From: Nymphaea colorata
Lineage: Eukaryota > Streptophyta > Magnoliopsida > Nymphaeales > Nymphaeaceae
Reading direction: 5' to 3'
NCBI RefSeq assembly: GCF_008831285.2
Contig: NC_045147.1
Coordinates: 10,917,427 to 10,977,426 of the forward strand
Length of the DNA stretch: 60,000 nt
The notes under the pieces are model-generated. The model was not told the origin of the DNA, did not search any database, and saw only the letters and a program-made list of their open reading frames with translations. Position numbers and translations under genes: made by a program. Positions 49,701 through 60,000 of the stretch are shown piece after piece (the stretch's first letter is position 1; every line of letters begins with the position of its first letter).

Positions 49701-50807
49701 TGCAGAGATAAGGTTCAGATGCATGTCAGGTGCATGCCTCACATCTGTCAGTTTCAATAGAGCTCCATTCGCATTCTTCAGAATGACGTCGCCTTTGCCT
49801 ACAACGTGAGACAAAGAACCATTACTCATTCTCAAAGTACCAAAATCACCAGAAATATACGAAGAGAAAAAATCCTTATGGGAAGTAACATGAAAAGCTG
49901 AACCACTATCAACAAGCCAACAAGTATCGTCTCTGGCAAAATTAACCATGTTAGCATCACAAACAACAAACATTTCATGTTGTGCAGCAGCTACGACATT
50001 GTCATCTCGATCATTTTTCTTCTCATGTTTCTCCCCAATTTTATTCTCCTTCTTTAGCTGGAAGCAGTACTTCTTTATGTGTCTTTTCTTTCCACAGTGG
50101 TGGCATTCCAAATTCTTATATCTCGATTTGGACTTGCTTCTGCTTTTATCTCTGCCCCTGTCACTCTTAAATTTACTCCTCCCTCTGTTTTCTATGAAAA
50201 GAACCTCTGTCTGAGAAGAGCAAGCCTGAAATTTTCTTCTCATCTTCTCATTGAGAATACCTGACTTAACAACCTCCAAAGAAACAACCCCATTAGCTGC
50301 AGAGTTAGTAAGCGAGACTCTAAATGTCTCCCACGAATCAGGCAAAGTAGCAAGCAATAATAATCCCAAAATCTCATCTTCAAATTTAACGCTCATACTG
50401 GATAACTGACTAATGACTCCTTGAAAATCATTTAGAAAATCTGACACTGAACTGCCCTCTCTGAATCTTAAATTCATCAATCTTTTCAGAAGAAATAATT
50501 TACTACTTCCTGTCTTGAAGGCATAAAGATGTTCTAATTTTGCCCACAAACTACATGCATAATTTTCATCTTGGATATGGTTATAAACATTTTCATCCAC
50601 AAACTGTCGAATGAAACCACAAACTTGTTCGTGTTCAAATTCTCATTCTTCATCAGATTTAGAATCGGGCTTTTCTTTGGCAAAAACTGGGAGGTGCATA
50701 GCCTTCACATATAAGAGATCTTTCATCTTATTTTTCCATAGACTATAATTAGTCTCATTTAGACTAATCATACGACTAGTACCAAAATCAATTTTGTTAT
50801 CCACCAT
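46797..50807 (-). pseudogene. gag-pol of the copia element in peroxidase D, one frame with four stops
   Basis: The whole polyprotein lies in a single minus-strand frame starting at the ATG at 50807, which overlaps the end of the primer-binding site. Order: gag; CCHC knuckle CHHCGKKRHIKKYC near 50080-50120; protease CWLVDSGSAFHVTS near 49920; GAG-pre-integrase ELWHRKLGHMSDKG near 49500; and integrase core (TFIDDFFRKVWVY, VRSDNGGEYI, then the ERMN region). RT with YVDDMLIVG lies near 47780 and RNase H at 46797-47200 (ALSTTEVEFIATTEA, YCDSQSAIHL, NPADMMTKSLP). Four in-frame stops interrupt it, at about 50643, 49422, 48789 and 48219; at least two stand where tryptophan is expected (TGG to TGA). 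No frameshift was seen. It was probably active recently and is now silent. Confidence 0.92.
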
Positions 50808-50823
50808 GTTGGCTCTGATACCA
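50807..50823 (-). other. Primer-binding site (tRNA-Met type)
   Basis: On the minus strand it reads TGGTATCAGAGCCAACA, three bases inside the 5' LTR. Its last base is the A of the gag ATG. Confidence 0.85.
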
Positions 50824-50826
50824 CTT

Positions 50827-51462
50827 TGTTGTGATAAAATGAGGATAGACACGAATCTACTAAAAAAGATTCAACGACGAAGTATAACCCAAACCGATCA
50901 TGCTAGAAGCAACAAAACAACGACCAAGCAATCACAGATGCACGAGAAGATTTTTACGTGGAAAACCCCTCCAAACAATGAGGGTAAAAACCACGGGGTA
51001 CTACGACCCAAACTCAATCCACTATAATCAATGATATAAGTTGTCCCATGAGGGGCTACACAAAGCCAACCCTTCAACAATAATATCTCACCAAAGCTAT
51101 ATGAGAAAACAAGGGAAAAATATCACCGAATGAATGCAGAAACCGTGGATTGAGAGGAAATGCGTCTCGCTTCCTCCTTGAAATCGAATCTTGCTTTAGC
51201 CAAATGCTCGCAACCTTCTCTTCCTCTTCTCCTTCTCTCCTCTCTTCTTCTCCTTCTCCTTCTCTCCTCTTGGTGTGCAGCCACCAAAAGAGAGCAAGAG
51301 AGACCACACGTCTCCTTTTTCTTTTCCCAAAAACGGAACCCTAAGGAAAAAGACGTACCAAAAGAGATTGGGGGCACCATCGGGTGCCCCCTTTGCCTCC
51401 CGCCCGTCACTTAAGTGACGGGCCGGGTCGGGTCCTCTCTTGAGGCTGGACTCGACCCAACA
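50827..51462 (-). repeat. 5' LTR of the copia element in peroxidase D
   Basis: It pairs with 46096-46745 and is 14 bp shorter, chiefly through indels in the CTT-rich tract. Confidence 0.92.
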
Positions 51463-52010
51463 AGCGGGACGACGAGATGGCCTCGTGTCCAGTAAAACCG
51501 AAGTTGATGCAAATATCCCGAAGGCGAATTTCAATGTCGAGCAACTACAAGCGAATTTTGCCGGGAAGGACCCTTCTCTCGAGGACATGGTCACACTGTC
51601 CGGTGCACATACCATTGGCGACTGCCACTGCTCACCGTTTTCCGATAGAATCTACAACTTCAGCTCCACTAACGCCCCCAATCCGTCCATGGACCCAAAA
51701 TACGTGTTGTTTCTGAAGAGCAAATGTCCAGCTCCCCGATCGAGCGACGATCCGTCAGTCTTGTTGGATGAAGTGACACCAAATAAGGGATAACCAGTAC
51801 TATGAGAACCTCAAGAACCAGAGGAGCCTCCTCTCGTCGGACCAGGCATTGATGAACAGGGACGACACGGCCACGATGGTCCAAAAGAGCGCGCTCTTTG
51901 GCTTAGTATGGCAGGCTAATTTTGCGGATGCGATGGTGCGGATGGGGAAGATCGAGGTTCTCACTGGGTCTCAGGGACAGATCAGGAAGTCCTGCAGGGT
52001 TGTCAATTGA
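51463..52010 (+). pseudogene. Peroxidase D pseudogene, 3' part
   Basis: Exon 2 resumes with the RRDG region and runs through LSGAHTIG, keeping the proximal histidine, to the usual C-terminal end with a TGA at 52008-52010. A deletion of two bases near 51783-51790 (TAAGGGATAACC where C has TAACTTCGATAACC) breaks the frame before the DNQYY motif, and the tail continues in another frame. Together with the missing exon 1, the stop in the 5' part and the inserted element, at least four independent lesions exist. Confidence 0.92.
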
Positions 52011-53290
52011 AGTATCTGATCTTCCCCACAGTGATACACACAGGAGCTGGTACTAGACGTCGTTGTAGTTCTTAGGTTTCAATAATGGCTTACCTGCACG
52101 TGTCTTGATCTTAATTTCGTGGAAGACGTTGCTGTTCTTCTGAATAAGAAGCTTTTCTTTCAGTGTCTGATCTGTGAAAAGAATAAGAAAGGTTGGTGAT
52201 GGCTAGTTCGTCATTGCCAACTTAATGGCCGCAATATTTGTCTCAGTTGTAACTTTACGACGTTCGACTGATTAATGATGCAGCAATTTGTGGTTCCCTG
52301 TTTGATATCTTTCCGTGAATCAATCGGTTATATATTTTAATATTTCTACTATCTCTCTCTCATCTATTTTGGGATGTGTTTAGTTTTACAGATTAACTTT
52401 TCACTTTCTGTCGTATTTGACTGGTAGATTGAGTAAAATTATTAATCTTTAATTAAGTATAATCTCATCAAACACTGATAAAGTACATTAGGATGTATTT
52501 ATATGGTGCTATTGTCAATATAAAGATGAAGAAGAGAAAGTCAGATAACATGAAGAAGTCAGCTGAATTTTTACCTGCAAAAACTAAAGATACGGTATAC
52601 CCCTTGAGTTTTATCATTGACTCAAATGAATGTGACTAACAATGGTATTTTAGTTATTTGAGAATTTGTATGGCAACAATATGGCAGAGACGGAATTCAA
52701 CAAACTAGTGCAGGCACAAACGCACAGCAAATTAAGAACATAAATATTTATTTTAATAAATTGACTAACAATATCCAAAAGGGTGTAGGTCTGTTGGAAG
52801 CCAACCAAAGAAGGATATGAATATATAGCAAATTAAAGGGAAGAAATTAACTAATTGTTCGAAATTCTGAATCCGGCTTAAGATGGGCGTTGTGCGCATT
52901 CTGATCCAATTCGGATCCTAAAGACATTTTTTGAAGTAGAGGGGAAAGGCAGATACATAAACACGCAACAAGTGGCATGTAAAATATTTTTGGACTGATC
53001 TTTGGATCTCGGTGCTACCAATTTGAGGTTATTGGATCTTACACAATTGGTTTCAAACCTGGATTTGGACTGAAAGACAATTTTTTCCATTTTGGACCAG
53101 TGATCTATATATATGGGCCGGTTCCATTCAAATCGGCGGCGATCCAGTTTGGTTTAGTGGCCTATATTCAAGAGCACCACGTTTCAATTTAATATTTTAA
53201 GAAAATTTTAGAAAGTTGTTGTTTTCATTAAGTTCTATACATTTTAATTTCCCTTCATTTAGTGGTTGACTCATTAAATATTCTGATTCA
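52011..53290 (+). repeat. 3' flank of peroxidase D, shared with unit C
   Basis: It is colinear with 27902-29060. About 130 bp near 53010-53145 are extra. After about 53290 the similarity ends. Confidence 0.75.
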
Positions 53291-56200
53291 TAAAACAATT
53301 GCATGGCAATCTAGCGGGTCAACGGCCCTGCCAGTTGAACTTGGTTATATGGATAGGTCTGTGCACATTTGCATTGGTATTGTATGCAGGTTACTGTGCA
53401 TGCCACCTGGGTTGTGGACCCAATGCAAGTGGTCGGCTGTCCATAGCTTGCGAGTAACTCATTCTCCCTTCCGGTTCTTTTTCAAAAACACATCTGACCA
53501 CATTGTTTTGTCTGCTGGTTCTAGCCTCAAAAGAGGATCCAAACCACCCAAGGAAAGGAGAAGGAGGTTGGGGTATTTTCAAATTTTTTTTAGAGAGATG
53601 CGTACTTTACACTTGTTAACTTTTTCATAATCCTTTTTCGTCCTTCTAAAATGTTTTTTTTTTTTTACTTTAAACCATATTTACACACCCATGTAAACAC
53701 TTTTTTGAACGTAGCAGGTTTTGTCAGCATGTGGGCAGTGGTGGAGTATTGTAGCTGGTGTGAGCAATTTTTCACCCCAACCCATAAAATTTACTTTGTT
53801 TAATCTAGGAACTTCGTTTACTTTTAGTTTTTTAATAACCCTCAGCACAAACCCATAAAATTAAAATCAAACTTGGAGTACCCCTCAGTACAAAAATTTC
53901 TGATTCCACAGTGTCTTGGGCAACAAGACCAAGAATACAAGGATGAAAGGAAGAGAGGTGAGACGAAGACAAAAAAAAAAAAGGTGAAACGTTTTTGGAG
54001 TCATTTTTTTCGTGTGTTCTTTTTTCATTTCAGACAGAAATCCAAGTTGGGGTTTTTTTACGTTAAATCTTGTCTCCGTTTAGTATGTTTTACTTTTTTC
54101 ACCATTTTGGCTTGTATATCCTTTGGGGTGAGTGAGATGCCACTCAAAGGGAGGCTCGGAGGCCCCCCCCCATTCCCCCTGCCTTCGGGGTCATGAGTTG
54201 TGTCGATGTCAGTGATAACAATAGTGCACCCTTCAATTTAGATGTCAGTGTACCCTTCAATTTAAATGTCACGTCCTACCAAACACAGGAACATAACATC
54301 CACGGGAATAGAACTAGAGACTTACCATTATATAGACCCCTAATTCGACCTGCTACGGTATGCCCCATGAAGCGCTTGTATATCCTTTGTAAAAAATGAT
54401 TTACGTGCAAAAGTTTTAACAAGTTGCATGCAACAGACAAGTCTTGTACGCATCGCACAACATTAATTACATGCATTGTGCAAATTCTTACATATATGTG
54501 TCGCTCAAGCTGTTGCATGCATCGATCATTACATGTTCTGCACCGACTTGGCCTTGTAAGGTGCATGTGTGACGTTATATCTTTTGCAACATGCGATAAA
54601 TATATGTCGTGCACTTGTTCTCTTGCGCAACTAGTGGTGTTAGTGCCCAGGTAAGGTTAAGCCTTCTTCAACACTTTGAAAGATTAAATGTAACACTTTG
54701 AAAGATTAAATGTAGAGGACATGTGTCTGAATTTTGCAAGCAATAATCAGATCTATAAATAAGATCTATAAGTTGTAAATTTTCAGCAATTTTAGGGAGT
54801 ACAGGTTTTCCTTTGTCCTTGTGAAATCTTATTTAGTCCATACATAAGCTAGTTTTGTGCTTCTTGCATGTCTAGGTTTTGGAGCACATAAGTCACATTC
54901 TGTTATGATTTAAATAAATCTCAAAAAAATTGCATAATTCTTCTGAGATTACATTTAACCGGATCTAGACTTTAAACCGTAGGCACAAACACGTTTTTTT
55001 TTTAAAAGATGCAATAAAAACTCCAAAACGATTTTTCGCATTTTTATCTTATTTTTACATTATCTTTTTAAAGTTTAAAACTTAAGTTAAGTAGTTATCT
55101 TCATTAATATCCTTACTAAAACATCATTTTATCTAATTATTTTTTATCTTATCTTGTTATTTTTCCTCATTTTAAGATTTTTTTTTCAACAATATTTTTT
55201 TGCTGAAATATACCCAAGAAATGCATTAATGATATTTGTGATTGTGCTCCAAACACACGATCCAAGTGTCAGTCCCTTCAACACATGAGGTCATCTAGCT
55301 ATTAATTGCTGATCGATATTCAACTGGCTTTCATCATCTGATATGAAGAACAGATTATCAGGATTTGGCCATCCATATGTGAAAAAAGAGAATCCCAGAA
55401 CTCAACTCTAGATGAACAACTAACAAGGTGGGCCCACAATGGCCATGGCTCTCCTCAAAATTTCAAAAATAAAATTTTTACATAACTTTTAAAAATTGTT
55501 GTTTAACCTACATAGAAATTTTTAAAATTATATTTTGATTCCTGTTAAAATTTTAAAACTATAATTCCGCCCCACCTGAACTTTGCTCCTGTCAATGGCG
55601 TTGCCACGGATTAATAAGTACGACCAATGTCACCTGTGAGCTTTTACGTCTAACCAGAAGTACTTTTTAATATGACAATTTTGATTCAACCCAATTTTAC
55701 ATCATACCAAATATGGTCTGTTTTCTTGTTCTATGGAAATATTGTCTACTTTCAAGATATAATAAACTTAAATTTCTTACAGTTTTTCCCCATCTTGAGT
55801 GTGTCTCAATATTAATTGTCTCAAAAATTTTCCTAGAAAGGGTAGGTTTCAGTGAAATTATTAGAACCACATATTTTCGGAAACAACCCTAGACCCTAGA
55901 GGCGGGGCGGGGGAAAGACATTTCGTTTTAAATAATTTCCAAAATATCCCAACCTCTACCCTGTTTTCTTGAAGGGGTATATGTTTTGCGTGCACCGACC
56001 GGCACACGCAACTAGCTCCTCGAACCATTACCTTGGATTTATTGCCCACACAAGGGCCATTCAAAAAGGGTTTGCTTGCTAGGATTTGACAATATGGAAC
56101 TTCAGAATATATATTGAGCTGGCTGCTGGATTGTTCAAGGAGCATTTCCATGGATACTTTATTGGGATAACTTATCCTTTCTCATGCGGATCCGTTATTT

Positions 56201-56387
56201 ATAAGGATTTGAATAGTTGTGAATGATTGACTAAACCCAGTAGACTTGGTTCGGATCTGAGCCCATGAGCCAACCTTGATCAATGTGGGAAAACTCAGGA
56301 ACATCTAATTAATCCATACCAAAAACTTGTCTCAACTTTATATAATTACATATGGTATGCTCTATTTAACTAGATGCATGTCACAAG
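53291..56387. other. Intergenic DNA, no gene recognised
   Basis: Several T-rich and A-rich runs occur. GGGCAGTGGTGGAG near 53742 and GTCAATGGCGTTGCCACGG near 55593 look like ends of common non-autonomous plant transposons, but no complete element with TSD was established. ORFs here are short and match no family I know. Confidence 0.5.
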
Positions 56388-56911
56388 CATAAAAGGAACT
56401 GTTGTGCAACATTCACATGGTTGCGCAAGCTTTAGAGTTGAGAAGAATTGCACTTGTACATAGCTCCTCCACTTTTGCAGCTTCATTCATTAAATGATTT
56501 TTTGATAGCTTGGTCTTCCTACATATGTGTTTTTTTATGTTGTTTGGAGTGCATCTATGATACTAGGCCCACCCCTCCTCTGAGGAGCTGAGCACTCTTC
56601 CTCTGAGTGCATCTGCCCACTCTTCTGAGCCACATTCCTATAAAAGGGAGCTTTTCTACTCCGGTACTAGAGTTCAAAATCCGTCGCCCAAAGATCACAT
56701 GTATGTGTTGGTTCACTTGTAGGTACAAGGCTTATTTACGCTTAAAGTATTGGCTTCTAAGTCCATATAAGAATGAGAGTTTTAACATGAGAGGGTGTTT
56801 GACACGAGCATTGTCTTCTTGAAGCACATATTTTCGAAAGACATGTTTGAAAGGCACTCTACTCAAATTTCATTGGAAATTACATGGTGCACATTATGTG
56901 TAGCATGCAAT
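56388..56911 (+). repeat. Dispersed repeat R1, copy 2
   Basis: It is the partner of 44797-45346, with indels. It keeps the TAAAAGGAA start and the GAGAGGGTGTTTGACA segment near its right end. Confidence 0.65.
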
Positions 56912-58550
56912 TGTTGGGTCTAAAAATAATATTTAGCGGTCATTTGGCAATAATAACACAATATTCATGTTATGTAAATTTAAAAAATGAGGCAAATTCG
57001 TGAAATACTTGTTACAGCATTTTATGAATATGTCCCATTTTTTAAGAAAAAATTTATGAGATAGCAACAATGTATTACTATCACCAAACAGCCCCTTAGA
57101 ATCACACCATTTTTTTGGGAATAAAAACAAGGTATTTTTGGAACATGCATTTGAGGAACATGTCCCCAAGAACAAAATTTTCTTCTTATATCAAGTGCCT
57201 TATTGAGGGGTTAGTATAACTATGCTGGGGTATTGGCTAGGAGATGGCTGGTCATAAGTTCATTATTTCCCTTTATGAATGAAAGTTCCATGGCTCTTTA
57301 CTCTCCAACTAAGGCACTTGTATGTTTGTTTAAGGGGCTTTCCACATAAAGCTTTAGTAGACACTTGGCTACTCATTTCAGCGGTCAAATTTTTTGTGCC
57401 TCACTTGATTTTATGTTAAATATAATGAGAAGTATATAGGCCACTGATTTTAAGAAGAACAGGAGTTTATGTTTTAAAAAAATAGAAATATGGTAAAAGC
57501 ACAATCACTGGAGCAAGCGGCAAAGCTAGGCTTATTAAAATTAATTGTTAAAATATTATTTTTGAAATCTAACCCTATAGAAATGATCTTAAGATTGATT
57601 TGAAGAAAAATATATATTAAATTAGTTGTTTTCTGGCCTTAATAATGTTTTTTTAACAGTAAAGAAAAAAGAATGGCTCTTATAACATCAAAATTTTTGG
57701 TAGTATAAAAATATACTTTTTTTTTACAGAAATGACTTGAGCTAAAGCATGATTTATATTAAGTTAGTGTTTATAAAAGCATTAGAAGATTCATATTTTG
57801 TTTAAAACAATTTTTAACATGAATTTAGGAAGTCTAGATTTTATCCCTCACCCAAGTGGTTTGGTACCTACCAATCCCTATATACATATATGTGTATGTA
57901 TCTGTCAAAAAGGAATATGAGTTTGACATGAAAGAATCATTAAATATACCTAAAGAATAGGATGAGTTACCCAACTTAAGCTATCTGAAGAAATAAATGA
58001 AACCAAGGAAGGATGGAAAGTTAATTTCCTCTTACAGTGGTTTGTCAGTATTCCAATTCTAAGTTTGATCATAGGACAGGTTATAAATGTTTTTTAAAAG
58101 CAGATGATAACTTAAATATGCAACGATAAAAGGATGGGACTGCATGAAAGGGACATCGCAACAAACATCTAGAAAGGCATGCATGCATTTATTTGCAAGT
58201 GAGGGAAAGAAGCCATCGAGTTACCTACTTGGGCATCATCCTCCTCTCCCCTCTGTCCTAATTCAAAATCCAAAATTGATATCCAGCCAATATTCTTAAA
58301 AGTTGCCTTCATGCTTGCACTAAAATGAAGGTAAATGATCAAAACATGATTGCGACAGAGATCAATTGTTTGATACCAAAAAATTTTCCTAAGGGAATTA
58401 ATGGCGCATGGTTATTAATGCCGTTAATTTAGAAGGCCCCAAATGACAGGAGAGCCTCCACAAAGGCAAAAAAAAGGAATGGTATGCCAATTCAGTGGTG
58501 GTTGCACGTCTTTTCTTCTGTAATGAAACAGGTGAGGAGGAGCGACAAAC
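56912..58550. other. Intergenic DNA upstream of the laccase
   Basis: AT-rich sequence with no recognised gene or repeat boundary. Confidence 0.55.
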
Positions 58551-58557
58551 ACCAACC
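58551..58557 (+). promoter_or_regulatory. Candidate AC-II element (ACCAACC) before the laccase
   Basis: It lies about 70 bp before the TATA box. ACCAACC is the AC-II type MYB site known from lignin-pathway promoters and also fits the secondary-wall MYB consensus. It is short and could be chance, but position and gene type fit. Confidence 0.4.
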
Positions 58558-58623
58558 CTTCTCTAGAAGACTTGGTGATGGAAAATGTTGTAGAATGTGG
58601 AGCAAGGTGGCTATCTTTTCAGG

Positions 58624-58631
58624 TATATAAA
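58624..58631 (+). promoter_or_regulatory. TATA box of the laccase
   Basis: TATATAAA lies 60 bp before the ATG, a normal spacing for a short 5' UTR. A short CA/GA run sits between it and the ATG. Confidence 0.65.
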
Positions 58632-58683
58632 CTCCACAGTCTTCGAGTGTAGACACACACACACAGAGAGAGAGAAAGCAGAA

Positions 58684-58889
58684 ATGGGAGCACCTCTTAA
58701 AGGTGTTTGCATGGGAATACTACTATGGGCAGTGACTGTTCTGTTCTCCTGGCCCTGCCTCACAAGTGCCAACAATGCATACGGGATCAGGCGCTACACC
58801 TTCCATGTACGTTTCCACCAACCCCTTTTTTATGTTCTTCCGGCATGTGGGCATGTGTGCGTGTATGTGTTTGTGTGTGTGTGTGTATG

Positions 58890-58930
<41 letters not shown>

Positions 58931-59035
58931 AAGGGGGGAGAAGAGGGCGCAACTGTAACCGTTGTCCTTAATCCCCAAGACACCACCCTCAGCCTCTCTA
59001 AGGCTGGCTGGATATGTTTATATATATATATATAT

Positions 59036-59072
<37 letters not shown>

Positions 59073-59345
59073 CGTTCTGATGTTTTATCCATGCTACATA
59101 GAACCAGGATGATCATCAAATTTAGAAAAGAAAAGAAGCTAGATAAGCACGCAAGCATGTAATGTACGTATGGTTTGTTGTATTGATGCGTAGATACGAA
59201 CGAAGAATATGACGAGGCTGTGCCACACGAAGCCAGTTGTTACGGTTAATGGGAAGATTCCGGGGCCTAAAATCACGGTCCAAGAAGGAGATCGAGTCAT
59301 CGTTAAGGTGGTGAATCATGCTCGCTACAACATCACTATACACTG
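58684..59345 (+). CDS. Plant laccase, exons 1 and 2 (gene continues past the window)
   Basis: Multicopper oxidase that would oxidise monolignols and other phenolics with O2 in the cell wall. Exon 1 is 58684-58806: a signal peptide ([20 protein letters not shown]..., cut near TSANNA) followed by RRYTFH. Exon 2 is 59194-59345, 152 bp, the typical length of the second exon in plant laccases. It encodes [20 protein letters not shown] and a second block ending [13 protein letters not shown], the start of the first cupredoxin domain. Both introns have GT and, where visible, AG ends; the Trp codon is split by intron 2. The first copper ligands (HWHG) straddle this junction, so exon 3 should begin with HG but lies outside. 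NMT and NIT are possible glycosylation sites. Which laccase isoform it is cannot be told from this part. Confidence 0.92.
58858..58932. repeat. (GT)n-(GA)n microsatellite in laccase intron 1
   Basis: A GT run flows into an interrupted GA run inside the 387-bp first intron. Confidence 0.9.
59017..59069. repeat. (TA)n-(GA)n microsatellite in laccase intron 1
   Basis: A second compound dinucleotide array lies in the same intron. Confidence 0.9.
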
Positions 59346-59744
59346 GTAATGATCTTCAGCAGCCACCTAACTTCTTTTTCCTTCTTTCTTTGGTTAATGA
59401 TGCCAGCTCGCATTGACGCGTCTTTACAAGTGTACTAATTTGTTTAATATATTTTTGCCGAAGAAGCTAAAATCTTGCTCACATATATAAGTAATCGTCT
59501 GTCAATGGTCACTTATATAAGTGATCGTTAGGTGCAAGACCCACATCAAATTATCTTGATAATTGATCTTTACAAAATAGAATGCTAAAAAAAATCAATG
59601 CAAAATAAGTTGTCGATTAGTGTTTTTTAAAATAATCTATCTTTTTTTCTTGATTTTTATCAGCATTCCACTTCAGAAAGAACAATAGCTAAGACCATTT
59701 TTTACGGGTCTTGCCAACCCACTAATTTCTCTCTCTCTCTCTCT

Positions 59745-59841
<97 letters not shown>

Positions 59842-60000
59842 TAGTTTGTGCAATTCAATATCCACAAAAGTGACCTCCCCCTCTATACCTTGCGGTAATG
59901 ATTCCTCTGGCATAATGCAAAACATGGATTTGGTTTCGATATACATTTCATTTGAATCTGTTTCAAACCTGCTTATGAAGTAAACATGGATGTGTGGGTT
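59346..60000. other. Laccase intron 2 (incomplete)
   Basis: It begins GTAATG at 59346. No acceptor followed by an HG start of laccase exon 3 was found before the window ends, so the intron is at least 655 bp. It contains the long (TA)n array. Confidence 0.7.
59728..59839. repeat. (CT)n-(TA)n microsatellite in laccase intron 2
   Basis: About 19 bp of CT are followed by about 93 bp of uninterrupted TA (59747-59839), the longest pure dinucleotide run in the window. Confidence 0.95.

Larger units (their letters stand above)
46096..51462 (-). mobile_element. Ty1/copia LTR retrotransposon inserted in peroxidase D, 5.37 kb, TSD AGCGG
   Basis: Left LTR (46096-46745) and right LTR (50827-51462) start TGTTG and end CCCAACA. 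AGCGG flanks the element at 46091-46095 and 51463-51467, and removing one copy plus the element rejoins the conserved peroxidase RRDG region. The coding strand is minus, opposite to the gene. A primer-binding site lies at 50807-50823 and a polypurine tract at 46746-46758. LTRs differ by about 5% over the first 120 bp by eye, mostly transitions, plus indels in a CTT-rich tract. The insertion is therefore younger than the C/D duplication. Confidence 0.95.

Noticed and set aside
53262-53630. Plus-strand frame of 122 residues after unit D
   Set aside because: No homology recognised. It begins within the duplicated flank and is not open in unit C.

Overview
The window is nuclear DNA of a flowering plant. 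The evidence is intron-containing class III peroxidase genes and a plant-type laccase with GT-AG introns, TATA boxes and N-terminal signal peptides. They sit in AT-rich intergenic DNA with many (GA)n, (TA)n and (CA)n microsatellites and several layers of Ty1/copia-type LTR retrotransposons and small TIR elements. Species and chromosome cannot be read from the sequence. There is no bacterial-style operon, CRISPR array, rRNA, or tRNA gene that I can defend.

Layout: 1-4.4 kb is intergenic with a possible LINE remnant. 4.57-5.83 kb is peroxidase A, intact. 5.8-12.6 kb is intergenic, with a CACTA transposase fragment near 8.4 kb. 12.76-14.44 kb is peroxidase B, a close duplicate of A whose 5' splice site is mutated. 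14.4-26.3 kb is gene-poor, with tandem repeats and a decayed copia RT fragment carrying a Tourist-like MITE. 26.35-27.90 kb is peroxidase C, intact, with a stop-loss C-terminal extension. 29.4-44.7 kb is a nest of copia elements: a minus-strand fragment, a nearly complete minus-strand element lacking its integrase core, a 1000-bp fold-back TIR element with a huge purine/pyrimidine hairpin, and a plus-strand element with exact LTRs and target-site duplication (TSD). 45.36-52.01 kb is peroxidase D, a pseudogene split by a complete antisense copia element (46096-51462, TSD AGCGG). 52-58.6 kb is intergenic. 58.68 kb to the window edge holds the first two exons of a laccase.

How the genes relate: the four peroxidase loci are all on the plus strand and come from tandem duplication. 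A/B and C/D form two pairs, each also sharing flanking DNA. The enzymes would be secreted haem peroxidases using H2O2 to oxidise phenolics. The neighbouring laccase oxidises the same kind of substrate with O2. Lignin or cell-wall phenolic polymerisation is the obvious shared theme, but this is inference from family membership.

I did not find a wholly new gene system. The most unusual items are the 1-kb fold-back element, an 18-copy roughly 21-bp A-tract-phased minisatellite in a copia leader, the lost splice donor of peroxidase B and the stop-loss tail of peroxidase C.
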